A stretch of 10,102 bases of DNA from Deltaproteobacteria bacterium (lineage in GTDB: Bacteria; Desulfobacterota; DSM-4660; Desulfatiglandales; HGW-15): positions 1 to 10,102 of the forward strand of contig JAFGPH010000323.1 in NCBI GenBank assembly GCA_016926135.1. The letters run 5' to 3'. Below the pieces are notes generated by a model. The model was not told the DNA's origin and did not search any database. It saw nothing but the letters and a program-made list of their open reading frames with translations. A program made the position numbers and the translations under genes. Each line of letters starts with the position of its first letter. The first letter of the stretch is position 1. This document shows positions 1 through 6,723 of this stretch, one piece after another.

Positions 1-87
1 CAGAGAACCGACTTTGTGATACCAGGGAGATAGCCGGGCGAGCAACTCGAAATTAGCCTTTTCTTCATCCGAATCGCGAAAGTCGGG

Positions 88-171
88 TTAGCAGAGGATA
101 AGGACGCAGACGCCCGCAGGATAAAGCTCCTGCGGGCGTCTGAAATCCCAAACCCCTTGCTCGACGCTCAT
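88..171 (-). other. Doubtful 27-codon ORF whose frame stays open beyond its stop to the window edge
   Basis: An ATG at 171-169 opens a 27-residue frame (begins MSVEQGVWDF, ends VCVLILC) that stops at a TAA at 90-88. The same frame then runs without another stop through 29 more codons to base 1, reading PDFRDSDEEKANFELLARL and onward, a protein-like composition. No good ribosome site precedes the ATG, and the perfect hairpin at 107-142 lies inside the frame. It may be a decayed gene end, part of a dispersed repeat, or chance. I do not recognise a family. The rest of 1-221 shows no convincing gene. Confidence 0.2.
107..142 (-). terminator. Perfect hairpin, probable transcription end of the transporter operon
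   Basis: Bases 107-120 (CAGACGCCCGCAGG) are exactly complementary to 129-142, giving a 14-bp GC-rich stem. An extra A-T pair at 121/128 leaves a six-base loop. It lies about 80 bases beyond the stop of the last minus-strand gene (tctC), where an operon terminator is expected. Neither side carries a clean T-run (the minus strand continues CGTCCTTATCC), so this is not a textbook intrinsic terminator. It could act through Rho, as a 3'-end stabiliser, or belong to a dispersed repeat. Confidence 0.5.
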
Positions 172-221
172 GCAGGTACCTGGCTGCCGGCACCTCCTGA
201 GTGGGCATCAAGACGAAAGCC

Positions 222-1205
222 CTAGATTTTGATATCCAGCTCCTTGATGATGTCGGCGTAATCCTTGGAAGCCTTCTGGAGAAACGTCCCGAAGTCCTTT
301 GAATTGAGATACATAACAGGCTGGTAGATGGACCCCATGATCTTCTTGAATTCAGAGTCTTCGCAGACTTTTTTGAGGGTGGACGAGAGGTATTTCACCA
401 CCTCCGGAGGCGTCCCGGCAGGTGCGGCCACACCCTTCACAGAACCCCAGTTGTAGACATCCACGCCCTGTTCCTTCAGGGTCGGGATATTCGGAAGCGA
501 CGGATCACGCTCGGGCAACGCAACCCCGATCGGCTTGAACCTCCCCGCCTTGATATGCGGCACGACCTCGGAGGGGTGGCCCCCGCCGATCGTCAAATGT
601 CCCCCGGCCAAGGCTGTTACCGCTTCGGCGCCGCCTGAAAAGGGCACGGTGGTAATATTGATGCCCGCCCTCTTGGCAATGGAGGTCAGGGTGATATCGA
701 CCGACCCCGCTTTCGTGGAGACAGCCGCAGTCACCGGTTTCTTCTCCTTCTTGGCATAGGCGATGAGGTCCTTCATTGAATTGATGGTGGAATTGGCGCC
801 CACACAGATGATGATGGAATGGACGGAAATCCTTGCCACGGGTACAAGGTCCTTAAAGGTCTCAAAGGGCATCTTCTTCAGGTGAGGCATGACCAGGTCA
901 TGCCCGGAACCGTAACCGAAGTAGAGCGTATAGCCGTCCGGCTTGGACCGGACCACGTATTCGGTTCCCATGACGCCGCCGCTGCCAGGCTTGTTGACGA
1001 TAACGATGGGCTGGGGGGAATGCTTGGGCCACACCTTCTCCACGGTCCGGGCAAGGACATCCGTAGAACCGCCGGGAGAGAAGGGGACAACGGCCGTAAT
1101 GGGTTTTGTGGGAAACGCCTCGGCGGCGAAACACACACCGCCAACCGTCAGGACAAAGACACACGCTGCGGCCACGACCATGGCCAGTCTCCGGGAATGA
1201 AACAT
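222..1205 (-). CDS. tctC: Tripartite tricarboxylate transporter substrate-binding protein (TctC/Bug family)
   Basis: This 327-residue periplasmic solute-binding protein would capture an organic acid and deliver it to the TctA/TctB membrane complex. An N-terminal signal peptide is visible: basic HSRR at 3-6, a hydrophobic core at about 7-25, and likely cleavage near the FAA at 26-28. The mature part begins with family motifs PFSPGGSTD (41-49), NKPGSGG (71-77) and KPDGYTL (88-94), which form the ligand cleft in Bug proteins. The length is normal for the family. I start at 1205 rather than the upstream in-frame GTG at 1271 because AAGGAGG sits about 8 bases before this ATG and the signal peptide then begins correctly. 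It is the last gene of the cluster, 98 bases after tctA; many clusters instead place tctC first. The ligand is not predictable: Bug proteins bind many carboxylates. Confidence 0.93.
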   Translation of the reverse strand: MFHSRRLAMVVAAACVFVLTVGGVCFAAEAFPTKPITAVVPFSPGGSTDVLARTVEKVWPKHSPQPIVIVNKPGSGGVMGTEYVVRSKPDGYTLYFGYGSGHDLVMPHLKKMPFETFKDLVPVARISVHSIIICVGANSTINSMKDLIAYAKKEKKPVTAAVSTKAGSVDITLTSIAKRAGINITTVPFSGGAEAVTALAGGHLTIGGGHPSEVVPHIKAGRFKPIGVALPERDPSLPNIPTLKEQGVDVYNWGSVKGVAAPAGTPPEVVKYLSSTLKKVCEDSEFKKIMGSIYQPVMYLNSKDFGTFLQKASKDYADIIKELDIKI

Positions 1206-1264
1206 AAGATGTACCTCCTTCCTTTTTCTAACGCGTTTTGTCTTAGATGGGATGTAACCCCGAT

Positions 1265-1303
1265 CCACCATGCCGAAAGGAATGGTGGGAAAAGCCTTTT
1301 CCC
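1265..1303 (-). other. Two adjacent inverted repeats between tctA and tctC
   Basis: CCACCAT at 1265-1271 pairs with ATGGTGG at 1282-1288; two further C-G pairs inside close a GAAA loop on the plus strand. Overlapping its end by two bases, GGGAAAAG (1287-1294) and CTTTTCCC (1296-1303) form a near-perfect 17-base palindrome that abuts the tctA stop codon. No T-run follows in the direction of transcription, so full termination is unlikely. The structures could protect or process the mRNA so that tctC is expressed at a different level from tctA. Confidence 0.4.
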
Positions 1304-2818
1304 CTAATGGGCTGAAGGTTCTGTTCTCCTTTCCTTCCGCCGCCGGTATGCGTTCAAGGCGATCTGCCCGGCCACGAAAAGGAGCAGGACCGCGATCATG
1401 CCCCCCGAAATCGGGCGGGTGAAAAAGATGCTGACTTCGCCACCGGACATCAACAAGGACTGACGCAATGAGCGCTCGAGGATCGGACCCAGGACAAAGG
1501 CCAAGGGCAGCGGCCCGGGATCGAAACGGAGTTTCCGGATCAGGTATCCGATCAGGGCGAAAAAGAGCATGGAGTAGATATCAAAGGTCTGATTGCTGAC
1601 GCTGTACACGCCCACGGTGGTAAAGAGGACCACGACGGGCGCCAGGATGCCATAGGGGACCCGGAGCAGTTGCACCCAGAGCCCGACCAGGGGAAGGTTC
1701 AGCACCAGCAGCATCGCGTTGCCGATATACATGGAGGCGATCACCCCCCAGAAGACGTCGGGATGTTCCTTCACAAGAAAGGGTCCGGGCGTAATCCCCT
1801 GGATCATCAAGGCTGCGAAGATCATGGCAATGGAGGCATTCCCCGGGATACCCAGGGTGAGCAGGGGAATGAAGGAGGAGCTTGAGGCAGCATTATTGGC
1901 CGATTCGGGTCCCGCCACAGCCACGATGGCCCCTTTCCCGAAATCTTCCGGATGCCTTGCGTACTTCTTCTCCAAGGCATAGGAGGCGAGCGAAGAGATG
2001 ACGGCACCGCCCCCGGGGATGATCCCGATGAAGAAACCGATCACGCCTCCCCGCAGGATTGCCCAGCGGGAATCGACCCAGTCTTTCAGGGTGGGAAAGA
2101 CCTTGCCGATCTTTTTCGTCACCAGCTCGGTCTTCATTACCGTTTCCAGGTTGTAGAGGATCTCTCCGAGGCCAAAGACACCCATGGCCATGGTCACGAA
2201 ATCGAACCCCCCTTGAAGGCCGATGGTGCCAAAGCTGAATCGAATCTTCCCCGATATGGGATCAAGACCGACCATGGCCAGGAGAAGGCCCAGGACCACG
2301 AGGATAAAGCCCTTGATGAGGGAACTCCCCGAAAGGGTGACAGCCAGCATGAGCCCCAGGAGGGTGAGTGAGAAGTACTCGGGAGGACCGAATTTCAGGG
2401 CCACTTCGGCAAGCGGCGGTGCAAAAAGGGTCATGCCTACAACGGCCAGGGTGCCGGCCCCGAAGGAACCTATGGCGGCAATTCCCAGCGCCGCGCCGGC
2501 CCGCCCGTTCTGGGCCATCCGGTAACCCTCAATACACGTGACCACCGAGGCCGCCTCCCCGGGCAGGTTGAGAAGGATGGATGTGGTGGAGCCTCCATAC
2601 ATGGAACCATAGTAGATGCCGGCCATCAGGATGATGGCCGTGACCGGGGAATCGATCACGTACGTCAGGGGCAGCAGGAGCGCGATCGTGGCCGCAGGAC
2701 CAAGGCCGGGGAGGACCCCTACCCCCGTGCCGAGCACGGCCCCGATGAAGGCAAAAAGGAGATTGGTCCAGCTGAGGGCAATGGCAAAACCGTTGATCAG
2801 GCCGTGAAAGATGTCCAT
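1304..2818 (-). CDS. tctA: Tripartite tricarboxylate transporter large membrane subunit (TctA)
   Basis: This 504-residue integral membrane protein is the translocating subunit of a secondary, SBP-dependent tricarboxylate-type transporter. The sequence is almost wholly hydrophobic with about ten or more membrane segments. It carries the family signatures GVLPGLGPAATIALLLPLTY (34-53), YGGSTTSILLNLPGE (74-88) and GPESANNAASSSS (303-315), followed by GIPGNASIAM (323-332). GVLPGLGPAA near the N-terminus is echoed by GIIPGGGAVI (265-274), and the S/T-rich plus PG block is likewise echoed, consistent with an internal two-fold repeat. It ends in a charged tail (RRRKERR). Length matches classical TctA. 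The ATG at 2818 follows tctB by 13 bases, so the two are surely co-transcribed. Confidence 0.96.
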   Translation of the reverse strand: MDIFHGLINGFAIALSWTNLLFAFIGAVLGTGVGVLPGLGPAATIALLLPLTYVIDSPVTAIILMAGIYYGSMYGGSTTSILLNLPGEAASVVTCIEGYRMAQNGRAGAALGIAAIGSFGAGTLAVVGMTLFAPPLAEVALKFGPPEYFSLTLLGLMLAVTLSGSSLIKGFILVVLGLLLAMVGLDPISGKIRFSFGTIGLQGGFDFVTMAMGVFGLGEILYNLETVMKTELVTKKIGKVFPTLKDWVDSRWAILRGGVIGFFIGIIPGGGAVISSLASYALEKKYARHPEDFGKGAIVAVAGPESANNAASSSSFIPLLTLGIPGNASIAMIFAALMIQGITPGPFLVKEHPDVFWGVIASMYIGNAMLLVLNLPLVGLWVQLLRVPYGILAPVVVLFTTVGVYSVSNQTFDIYSMLFFALIGYLIRKLRFDPGPLPLAFVLGPILERSLRQSLLMSGGEVSIFFTRPISGGMIAVLLLFVAGQIALNAYRRRKERRTEPSAH

Positions 2819-2831
2819 GGAAACATGTCCC

Positions 2832-3284
2832 TCATCTCAGAAAGAATTCCGGAGGCAGGGGAACCTTTAACAGGTAGACAAAAAGACTGTACATGGCCGT
2901 GGTGCTGGCGCAGGCGATCAGGAAGGTCTTTGCCCACCGTTCCCGCTCGACGATTCTCTGCCACGCTATCATGAAGAGAAGCGTGGAAAGGACATAGCCC
3001 ACGCTCTCGATGGCATAGGCGTAGACCAGCATGAAACCGAAGGCCAAGACCGGCTTGAGCCATTGCCCCTCTTGAAAGAAGGTCTTCTTTTGAGTCTCAG
3101 GACCACGGACCGAAAGAAGCCAGCAGCAACCCAGGAGAATCAGGGCGCAGCCGGCCAGAAAGGGAAAGAAGCCTGCATCGGGGGAAAAGATGGAACCCAG
3201 GCGCAGGACGGCATAGCTATGGTAGAGGACCGCGAGCCCCATCCCTGTGAGAATCCCGGCGGCAATGCGTTCGTACTTCTTCAC
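2832..3284 (-). CDS. tctB: Tripartite tricarboxylate transporter small membrane subunit (TctB)
   Basis: The product is a 150-residue small membrane subunit with hydrophobic segments at about 6-24, 38-58, 77-94, 95-109 and 119-139. The short motif SPDAGFFPFLAG (34-45), and a C-terminal Leu/Pro-rich end (LLKVPLPPEFFLR), are typical of TctB. It would pair with TctA. Translation starts at GTG 3284-3282 after a strong AGGAGGG about ten bases upstream; no better ATG lies in frame near it. It is 48 bases downstream of the larA-like gene and 13 bases upstream of tctA. TctB proteins diverge quickly, so the assignment rests on topology, motif and position between larA-like and tctA. Confidence 0.88.
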   Translation of the reverse strand: MKKYERIAAGILTGMGLAVLYHSYAVLRLGSIFSPDAGFFPFLAGCALILLGCCWLLSVRGPETQKKTFFQEGQWLKPVLAFGFMLVYAYAIESVGYVLSTLLFMIAWQRIVERERWAKTFLIACASTTAMYSLFVYLLKVPLPPEFFLR

Positions 3285-3294
3285 GGGATACGGT

Positions 3295-3328
3295 CCCTCC
3301 TTTTTCCCCTCCCTATGCCCTGGAGGGG
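3295..3328 (-). promoter_or_regulatory. Possible alternative hairpins around the tctB ribosome-binding site
   Basis: In the mRNA (minus strand) a CCCCTCC segment (3328-3322) can pair perfectly with GGAGGGG (3312-3306) across a nine-base loop. It can equally pair with the GGAGGG of the tctB Shine-Dalgarno site (3300-3295). The two pairings are mutually exclusive: the first leaves the ribosome site free, the second hides it. This could set tctB translation relative to the upstream enzymes. It could also be an accident of purine-rich leader sequence; no T-run is present for termination. Confidence 0.3.
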
Positions 3329-3332
3329 CCTG

Positions 3333-4610
3333 TCACCCCTGCCGGACAACGGGCAGGGAGAGCAGGGCGTCGGGGATCACGATGACCTGGGCATGAGGTC
3401 GTCGTCTCAGTTCCCGATCCAGGGCCTCCTGAAGCGTGGGGGCCGATTCCAGGTGGATCCTCTTCAGTTCTGCCTCAGGAATGACGCAGTCCGTCACGAC
3501 GAGGCGCGCCTCCTTCAGGATTTGTGCCAGAATCAGGGCCTTCTGGTCCCCGGGGGCAAAACCGCACTCGCAGGCAGACCGAATGATCTCATCGGCGCCG
3601 GTGCATCGGCACATCCAGTCCACATATCCTGCATGGCCGAAGCCGTCTTCACAACTGGCCGGGATGAGCAGCACGCCGCCCCTCCTGACCACAGGCAGGG
3701 GTCCAAAGATGGACGTATTGGCTGCACGCGTCGCCTGGTACAGATCGCGATTCTTCGGGTAGATGACGCCGGTGATGACAATGTCGCCCGGGTGTTCAAT
3801 CTCCACCTCGTACATGGCCCGGGCCGTCCTGACGCCTTCCAGAAAGGCCTCAAACGGGTCACCCGCCACCACCCTGACCAGGCCCTTGTCGCCGGTCTGA
3901 ACACAGTTCACGATAAAATCAAGGCCCACGGCTGTGGCGGCTTCGCCCAGAAAATCCCGGAAGGGGTTGTCCTGGATCATCCCCAGGCGTGCATGGCTCA
4001 TCATTTCGTAGTTGTGGGTGGCGGCGATGGTGGCCTCGCCTGCAACCCCGACGGCCAGGCTCTTCACTCCCCCGCTGTACCCTGCAAAAAGATGGGTTTC
4101 GATGACACCCGTCGAGATCCGCACATCCGCCGCGGCCACATGACGGTTGATGACCAGGGGAATCCCGTGTTTTGATTTGCCCAGGTCGGTCAACGCCTTT
4201 TCATCCCGGGCATTGTGGTTGATAAAACGCAGTCGCGCCACAAGGGAGGCACCGAACTTGGCCGCCATCTCTTCCCTGGTGTTGGGTCGGTGGGTGCCCG
4301 TGGCCACAACCACCACAATATCGTCAGGATCAATGCCCCCTGCCTGGATCTCTTCCAGAAGAATCGGCAGGATGATCTCCTCGGGAAGCTTCCGCGTGAT
4401 ATCGGTAACGATGATGGCCACCTTTTGGCCGCGGCATATCTTTTTCGACAGACGTTCGGAGGCGATAGGGTTCAGGATGGCCTCCCGGACCGCTCGCTCC
4501 GGGTCCGGAAGGACAGGCAGGGAACTGTTTTTCACAACCGTGACATCGACATGGTCGGGTATGTTCAGGCGGACTATCCGGCTGCCGTTGGGGACAGCGT
4601 AAGTGGACAC
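3333..4610 (-). CDS. LarA-family nickel-pincer-nucleotide-dependent racemase/epimerase
   Basis: This 425-residue protein is homologous to lactate racemase LarA (DUF2088 family), which inverts alpha-hydroxyacids by hydride transfer to a nickel-pincer nucleotide covalently bound to a lysine. Residues line up with the Lactobacillus plantarum enzyme: D70-x-x-R73 (D72/R75), H107 in ATGTHR (H108), H173 (H174), K183 in GYSGGVKS (K184, cofactor attachment) and H199 in ATHN (nickel ligand H200). Q292 (Q295) is also kept. The spacings H173-K183-H199 are exact. The carboxylate-binding lysine K298 is Arg295 here (YQATRAAN), so the substrate may differ from lactate. Length matches LarA. Start is GTG 4610 after GGGGAGA. 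The cofactor enzymes LarB, LarC and LarE are not in the window. It lies between the dehydrogenase and the transporter, so racemising or epimerising the imported hydroxyacid is the natural inference. Confidence 0.9.
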   Translation of the reverse strand: MSTYAVPNGSRIVRLNIPDHVDVTVVKNSSLPVLPDPERAVREAILNPIASERLSKKICRGQKVAIIVTDITRKLPEEIILPILLEEIQAGGIDPDDIVVVVATGTHRPNTREEMAAKFGASLVARLRFINHNARDEKALTDLGKSKHGIPLVINRHVAAADVRISTGVIETHLFAGYSGGVKSLAVGVAGEATIAATHNYEMMSHARLGMIQDNPFRDFLGEAATAVGLDFIVNCVQTGDKGLVRVVAGDPFEAFLEGVRTARAMYEVEIEHPGDIVITGVIYPKNRDLYQATRAANTSIFGPLPVVRRGGVLLIPASCEDGFGHAGYVDWMCRCTGADEIIRSACECGFAPGDQKALILAQILKEARLVVTDCVIPEAELKRIHLESAPTLQEALDRELRRRPHAQVIVIPDALLSLPVVRQG

Positions 4611-4699
4611 CGTTCTCTCCCCGAAATAGAGTGGAGGTCCCTTTCAAGATCTCAGGAACGGGAGCAGGATTTTCCCGTACCTTTTACCGTGAAAATACA

Positions 4700-4746
4700 C
4701 CCCCCTCATCCCGACCCTCTCCCCCCACTTGGGTGGAGAGGGGGAT
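4700..4746. repeat. REP-like intergenic palindrome
   Basis: CCCTCTCC at 4715-4722 pairs exactly with GGAGAGGG at 4735-4742. Inside, one C/T mismatch and CCC/GGG close an ACTT loop. It is preceded by a C-rich head (CCCCCTCATCCCGA at 4701-4714). The pattern of CCCTCA-CCC-GACCCTCTCC followed by its inverse is a widespread extragenic repeat type in bacterial genomes, often mistranslated as an HPDPLP-like peptide, as the plus frame here does. It sits in the 182-base gap between the dehydrogenase and the LarA homologue, the widest gap in the operon, and has no T-run after it on the minus strand. Confidence 0.65.
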
Positions 4747-4792
4747 TTTCATCGTCGGGGGTGGCGAGAAGAAGTAACCTGGTCATGCGCGT

Positions 4793-5770
4793 TTAGGAAA
4801 GTGAAATCTTTTTCAACACCTCCGGATTCACCACGAACTGGGGCCTTTTGCCGCGCAGCACATCCATGACTCCTTCGGCCGCGCCCGTTGCCATGCGGAT
4901 GACGCACTCCTGGGTGAGGGCCGCGCTGTGGGGGGAAAGGATCACCTGATCCAGCGAAAAAAGAGGGTTGTCCTTCCCGGGGGGCTCCTCGGCATAGACA
5001 TCAAGGGCGGCCCCGGCGACGGCACCGCCTTTCAAGGCCTCATAAAGGGCCGTTTCATCGACGACCTCGCCCCGGGCGGTGTTGATGAGAAAGGCGGTGG
5101 GCTTCATCAGGCGGAGGCGATCCGCGCTCACCAACCCCCTCGTTTGAGGCGTAAAGGGGGTGTGCAGTGAGACCACATCGGCCCTTCGAAAGATCTCATC
5201 GACGTCCTGATGGAGCGCAACGCCCAGGGATCGGGCAAGGTCCGGCTGGACATAGGGATCGTAAGCCATGACCGTCATGTCGTAAGCGGCCATGGCCTTT
5301 TTCGCCACCATGGTTCCCACCCGGCCCAGGCCGATAAGGCCCAGGACCTTGCCATCGAGATCCACCGTTCTGTATTCGTTGCGAACCTCCCAGCGGCCTT
5401 CCCGGGTGGCCTTGTCCATGAACAGCATCCGCTTCGCCAGGGCACCGATCACCAGGATCGTATGCTCCGCCACGGAGGTCGCATTGGCAAGGGGCGTGTT
5501 GACCACGACGATGCCCTTTTCCGTCGCGGCCTTCACATCGATATTGTCCACCCCCACCCCGTGTCGCCCTATGACCTTCAGGGTGTCGGCAGCCTCCATG
5601 ATCTCCCGGGGGAAGGGGGCCGTGCGAACGACTACTCCGGCGACGCCTTTGATCTCCCGGATCACGGTTTCGACAGACGGGTCTGAAGCCACCCGGACAT
5701 CCGCCTGATCCCCGAACACCTGCACACCGCGTTCATGGATCGCCTGGACGATCAAGACCTTTTGTTTCAT
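4793..5770 (-). CDS. D-isomer-specific 2-hydroxyacid dehydrogenase (SerA/hydroxypyruvate reductase type)
   Basis: This 325-residue NAD(P)-dependent oxidoreductase would interconvert a 2-hydroxyacid and its 2-oxoacid in the cytoplasm. It has the Rossmann motif GLGRVG (147-152) with a downstream Asp171 (YDPY), typical of NAD preference. The catalytic triad is visible as Arg233 (TARGE), Glu262 (AEEPP) and His281 (SPHSA). It stops near residue 325, so the C-terminal ACT domains of biosynthetic phosphoglycerate dehydrogenase are absent; a catabolic role fits better than serine synthesis. I prefer ATG 5770, with GAGGTG placed right after the upstream stop, over the in-frame GTG at 5779. The dapA-like stop is 10 bases upstream, indicating tight coupling. 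Sulfolactate dehydrogenase SlcC belongs to the same family and is found beside TTT transporters, but nothing here proves that substrate. Confidence 0.9.
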   Translation of the reverse strand: MKQKVLIVQAIHERGVQVFGDQADVRVASDPSVETVIREIKGVAGVVVRTAPFPREIMEAADTLKVIGRHGVGVDNIDVKAATEKGIVVVNTPLANATSVAEHTILVIGALAKRMLFMDKATREGRWEVRNEYRTVDLDGKVLGLIGLGRVGTMVAKKAMAAYDMTVMAYDPYVQPDLARSLGVALHQDVDEIFRRADVVSLHTPFTPQTRGLVSADRLRLMKPTAFLINTARGEVVDETALYEALKGGAVAGAALDVYAEEPPGKDNPLFSLDQVILSPHSAALTQECVIRMATGAAEGVMDVLRGKRPQFVVNPEVLKKISLS

Positions 5771-5780
5771 CCTTCTCACC

Positions 5781-6680
5781 TCATTTCCTGAACAGGCCCA
5801 TCTCCTCGAGCACCTTGCGGAGTTTTTCGCGATTGTCGGGTGACAGGGGGCCTACGGGACGGATGGCCGGACCCGCTTCGATGCCGATCAGATCCAGTGC
5901 CTCCTTGATCACAACAGGGAATGTGCCCAGGCCGAAGGCGATGCGCAACGGCGCAAGGCGGTACTGGGCCTCCAGCGCCCTCTGGTGGTCGCCCTTCACG
6001 AATGCCTCATAGATTTCCACGGGGACACGGGGGTCGACATTGGCCGTGGCGGTAATCGAACCGGTCCCTCCATAGCAGAGGGTGGCATAGATCAGGGTGT
6101 CCCTGCCTGCCAGGACGGCAAAGTCCATCCCCCGGGTGAGGCGGATGTATTCGCCGGTCAGGGTCATGTCGCCGCTGGAATCCTTGATCCCCACGATGTT
6201 GTCTACGCCGGCGAGTTCCTTCACCGTGGCAGGCGGCATGGCCACTCCGGTCCGGTCCGGATTGGAATAAAGGAGGATGGGAAGGTCGGGTACGGCCTTG
6301 GCCACGGCCAGGTAATGCTCGATCAGCTCCTTCTGGCTCGGACTCACGAAATAGGGGGTGAGGATGGAGACTGCAGAAACCCCCAGATCCCTTGCCATCC
6401 GGGTCGTTTCGATGACCTCCCTTGTCGTTACGGCCCCCGTTCCGGCGTAGACCGGAACACGACCCGCGGTTTCATCGATGACGATTCGGATGACCTCTCT
6501 CTTTTCTTCCCGGGTGAGGGAGAAGAACTCTCCCTGGCTGCCCACGGGGAAGAGCCCGTGGACTCCTCCCTCCACCAGATGATTGACCAGCTTACGCAAG
6601 GAGTTCTCGTGGATCCTGCCCTTCTGGTCCATGGGGGTGACCATGGCGGGGATGATGCCCCGAGGCACGAACGAAATCAT
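5781..6680 (-). CDS. DapA/DHDPS-superfamily class I aldolase or lyase
   Basis: The 299-residue product has the TIM-barrel fold of dihydrodipicolinate synthase, N-acetylneuraminate lyase and ketodeoxy-sugar-acid enzymes, which form a Schiff base with pyruvate or a 2-oxoacid. Schiff-base Lys166 (VGIKDSSGD) and proton-relay Tyr138 (LLYSNPDRTG) are present. Also present are Tyr110 (TPYF) and Arg143, equivalent in spacing to E. coli DapA Arg138. The usual GTTGE loop is GSQGE at 47-51, so the Thr pair of true DapA is replaced; with the catabolic context this argues against lysine biosynthesis. ATG 6680 follows GGAGGA at good spacing. It lies 43 bases after the HpaI-type gene and 10 bases before the dehydrogenase. 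Likely alternatives are a 2-keto-3-deoxy acid aldolase/dehydratase or another pyruvate lyase; substrate unknown. Confidence 0.9.
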   Translation of the reverse strand: MISFVPRGIIPAMVTPMDQKGRIHENSLRKLVNHLVEGGVHGLFPVGSQGEFFSLTREEKREVIRIVIDETAGRVPVYAGTGAVTTREVIETTRMARDLGVSAVSILTPYFVSPSQKELIEHYLAVAKAVPDLPILLYSNPDRTGVAMPPATVKELAGVDNIVGIKDSSGDMTLTGEYIRLTRGMDFAVLAGRDTLIYATLCYGGTGSITATANVDPRVPVEIYEAFVKGDHQRALEAQYRLAPLRIAFGLGTFPVVIKEALDLIGIEAGPAIRPVGPLSPDNREKLRKVLEEMGLFRK

Positions 6681-6723
6681 GGCGCTTCCTCCACGTATTC
6701 TGCGAAAGGGGTTTCCTGTGCGT

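Noticed and set aside
173..182. Palindrome CAGGTACCTG
   Set aside because: Ten bases with no placement next to a promoter; too short to support a call.
1206..1271. N-terminal extension of tctC by 22 residues from a GTG
   Set aside because: The extension would bury the signal peptide, has no ribosome site, and overlaps the intergenic inverted repeats; ATG 1205 has a strong ribosome site.
3063..4175. 370-codon plus-strand open frame
   Set aside because: It lies antisense to the LarA homologue and TctB, whose motifs and starts are clear; its translation is Gly/His/Asp-rich with no family features and no ribosome site.
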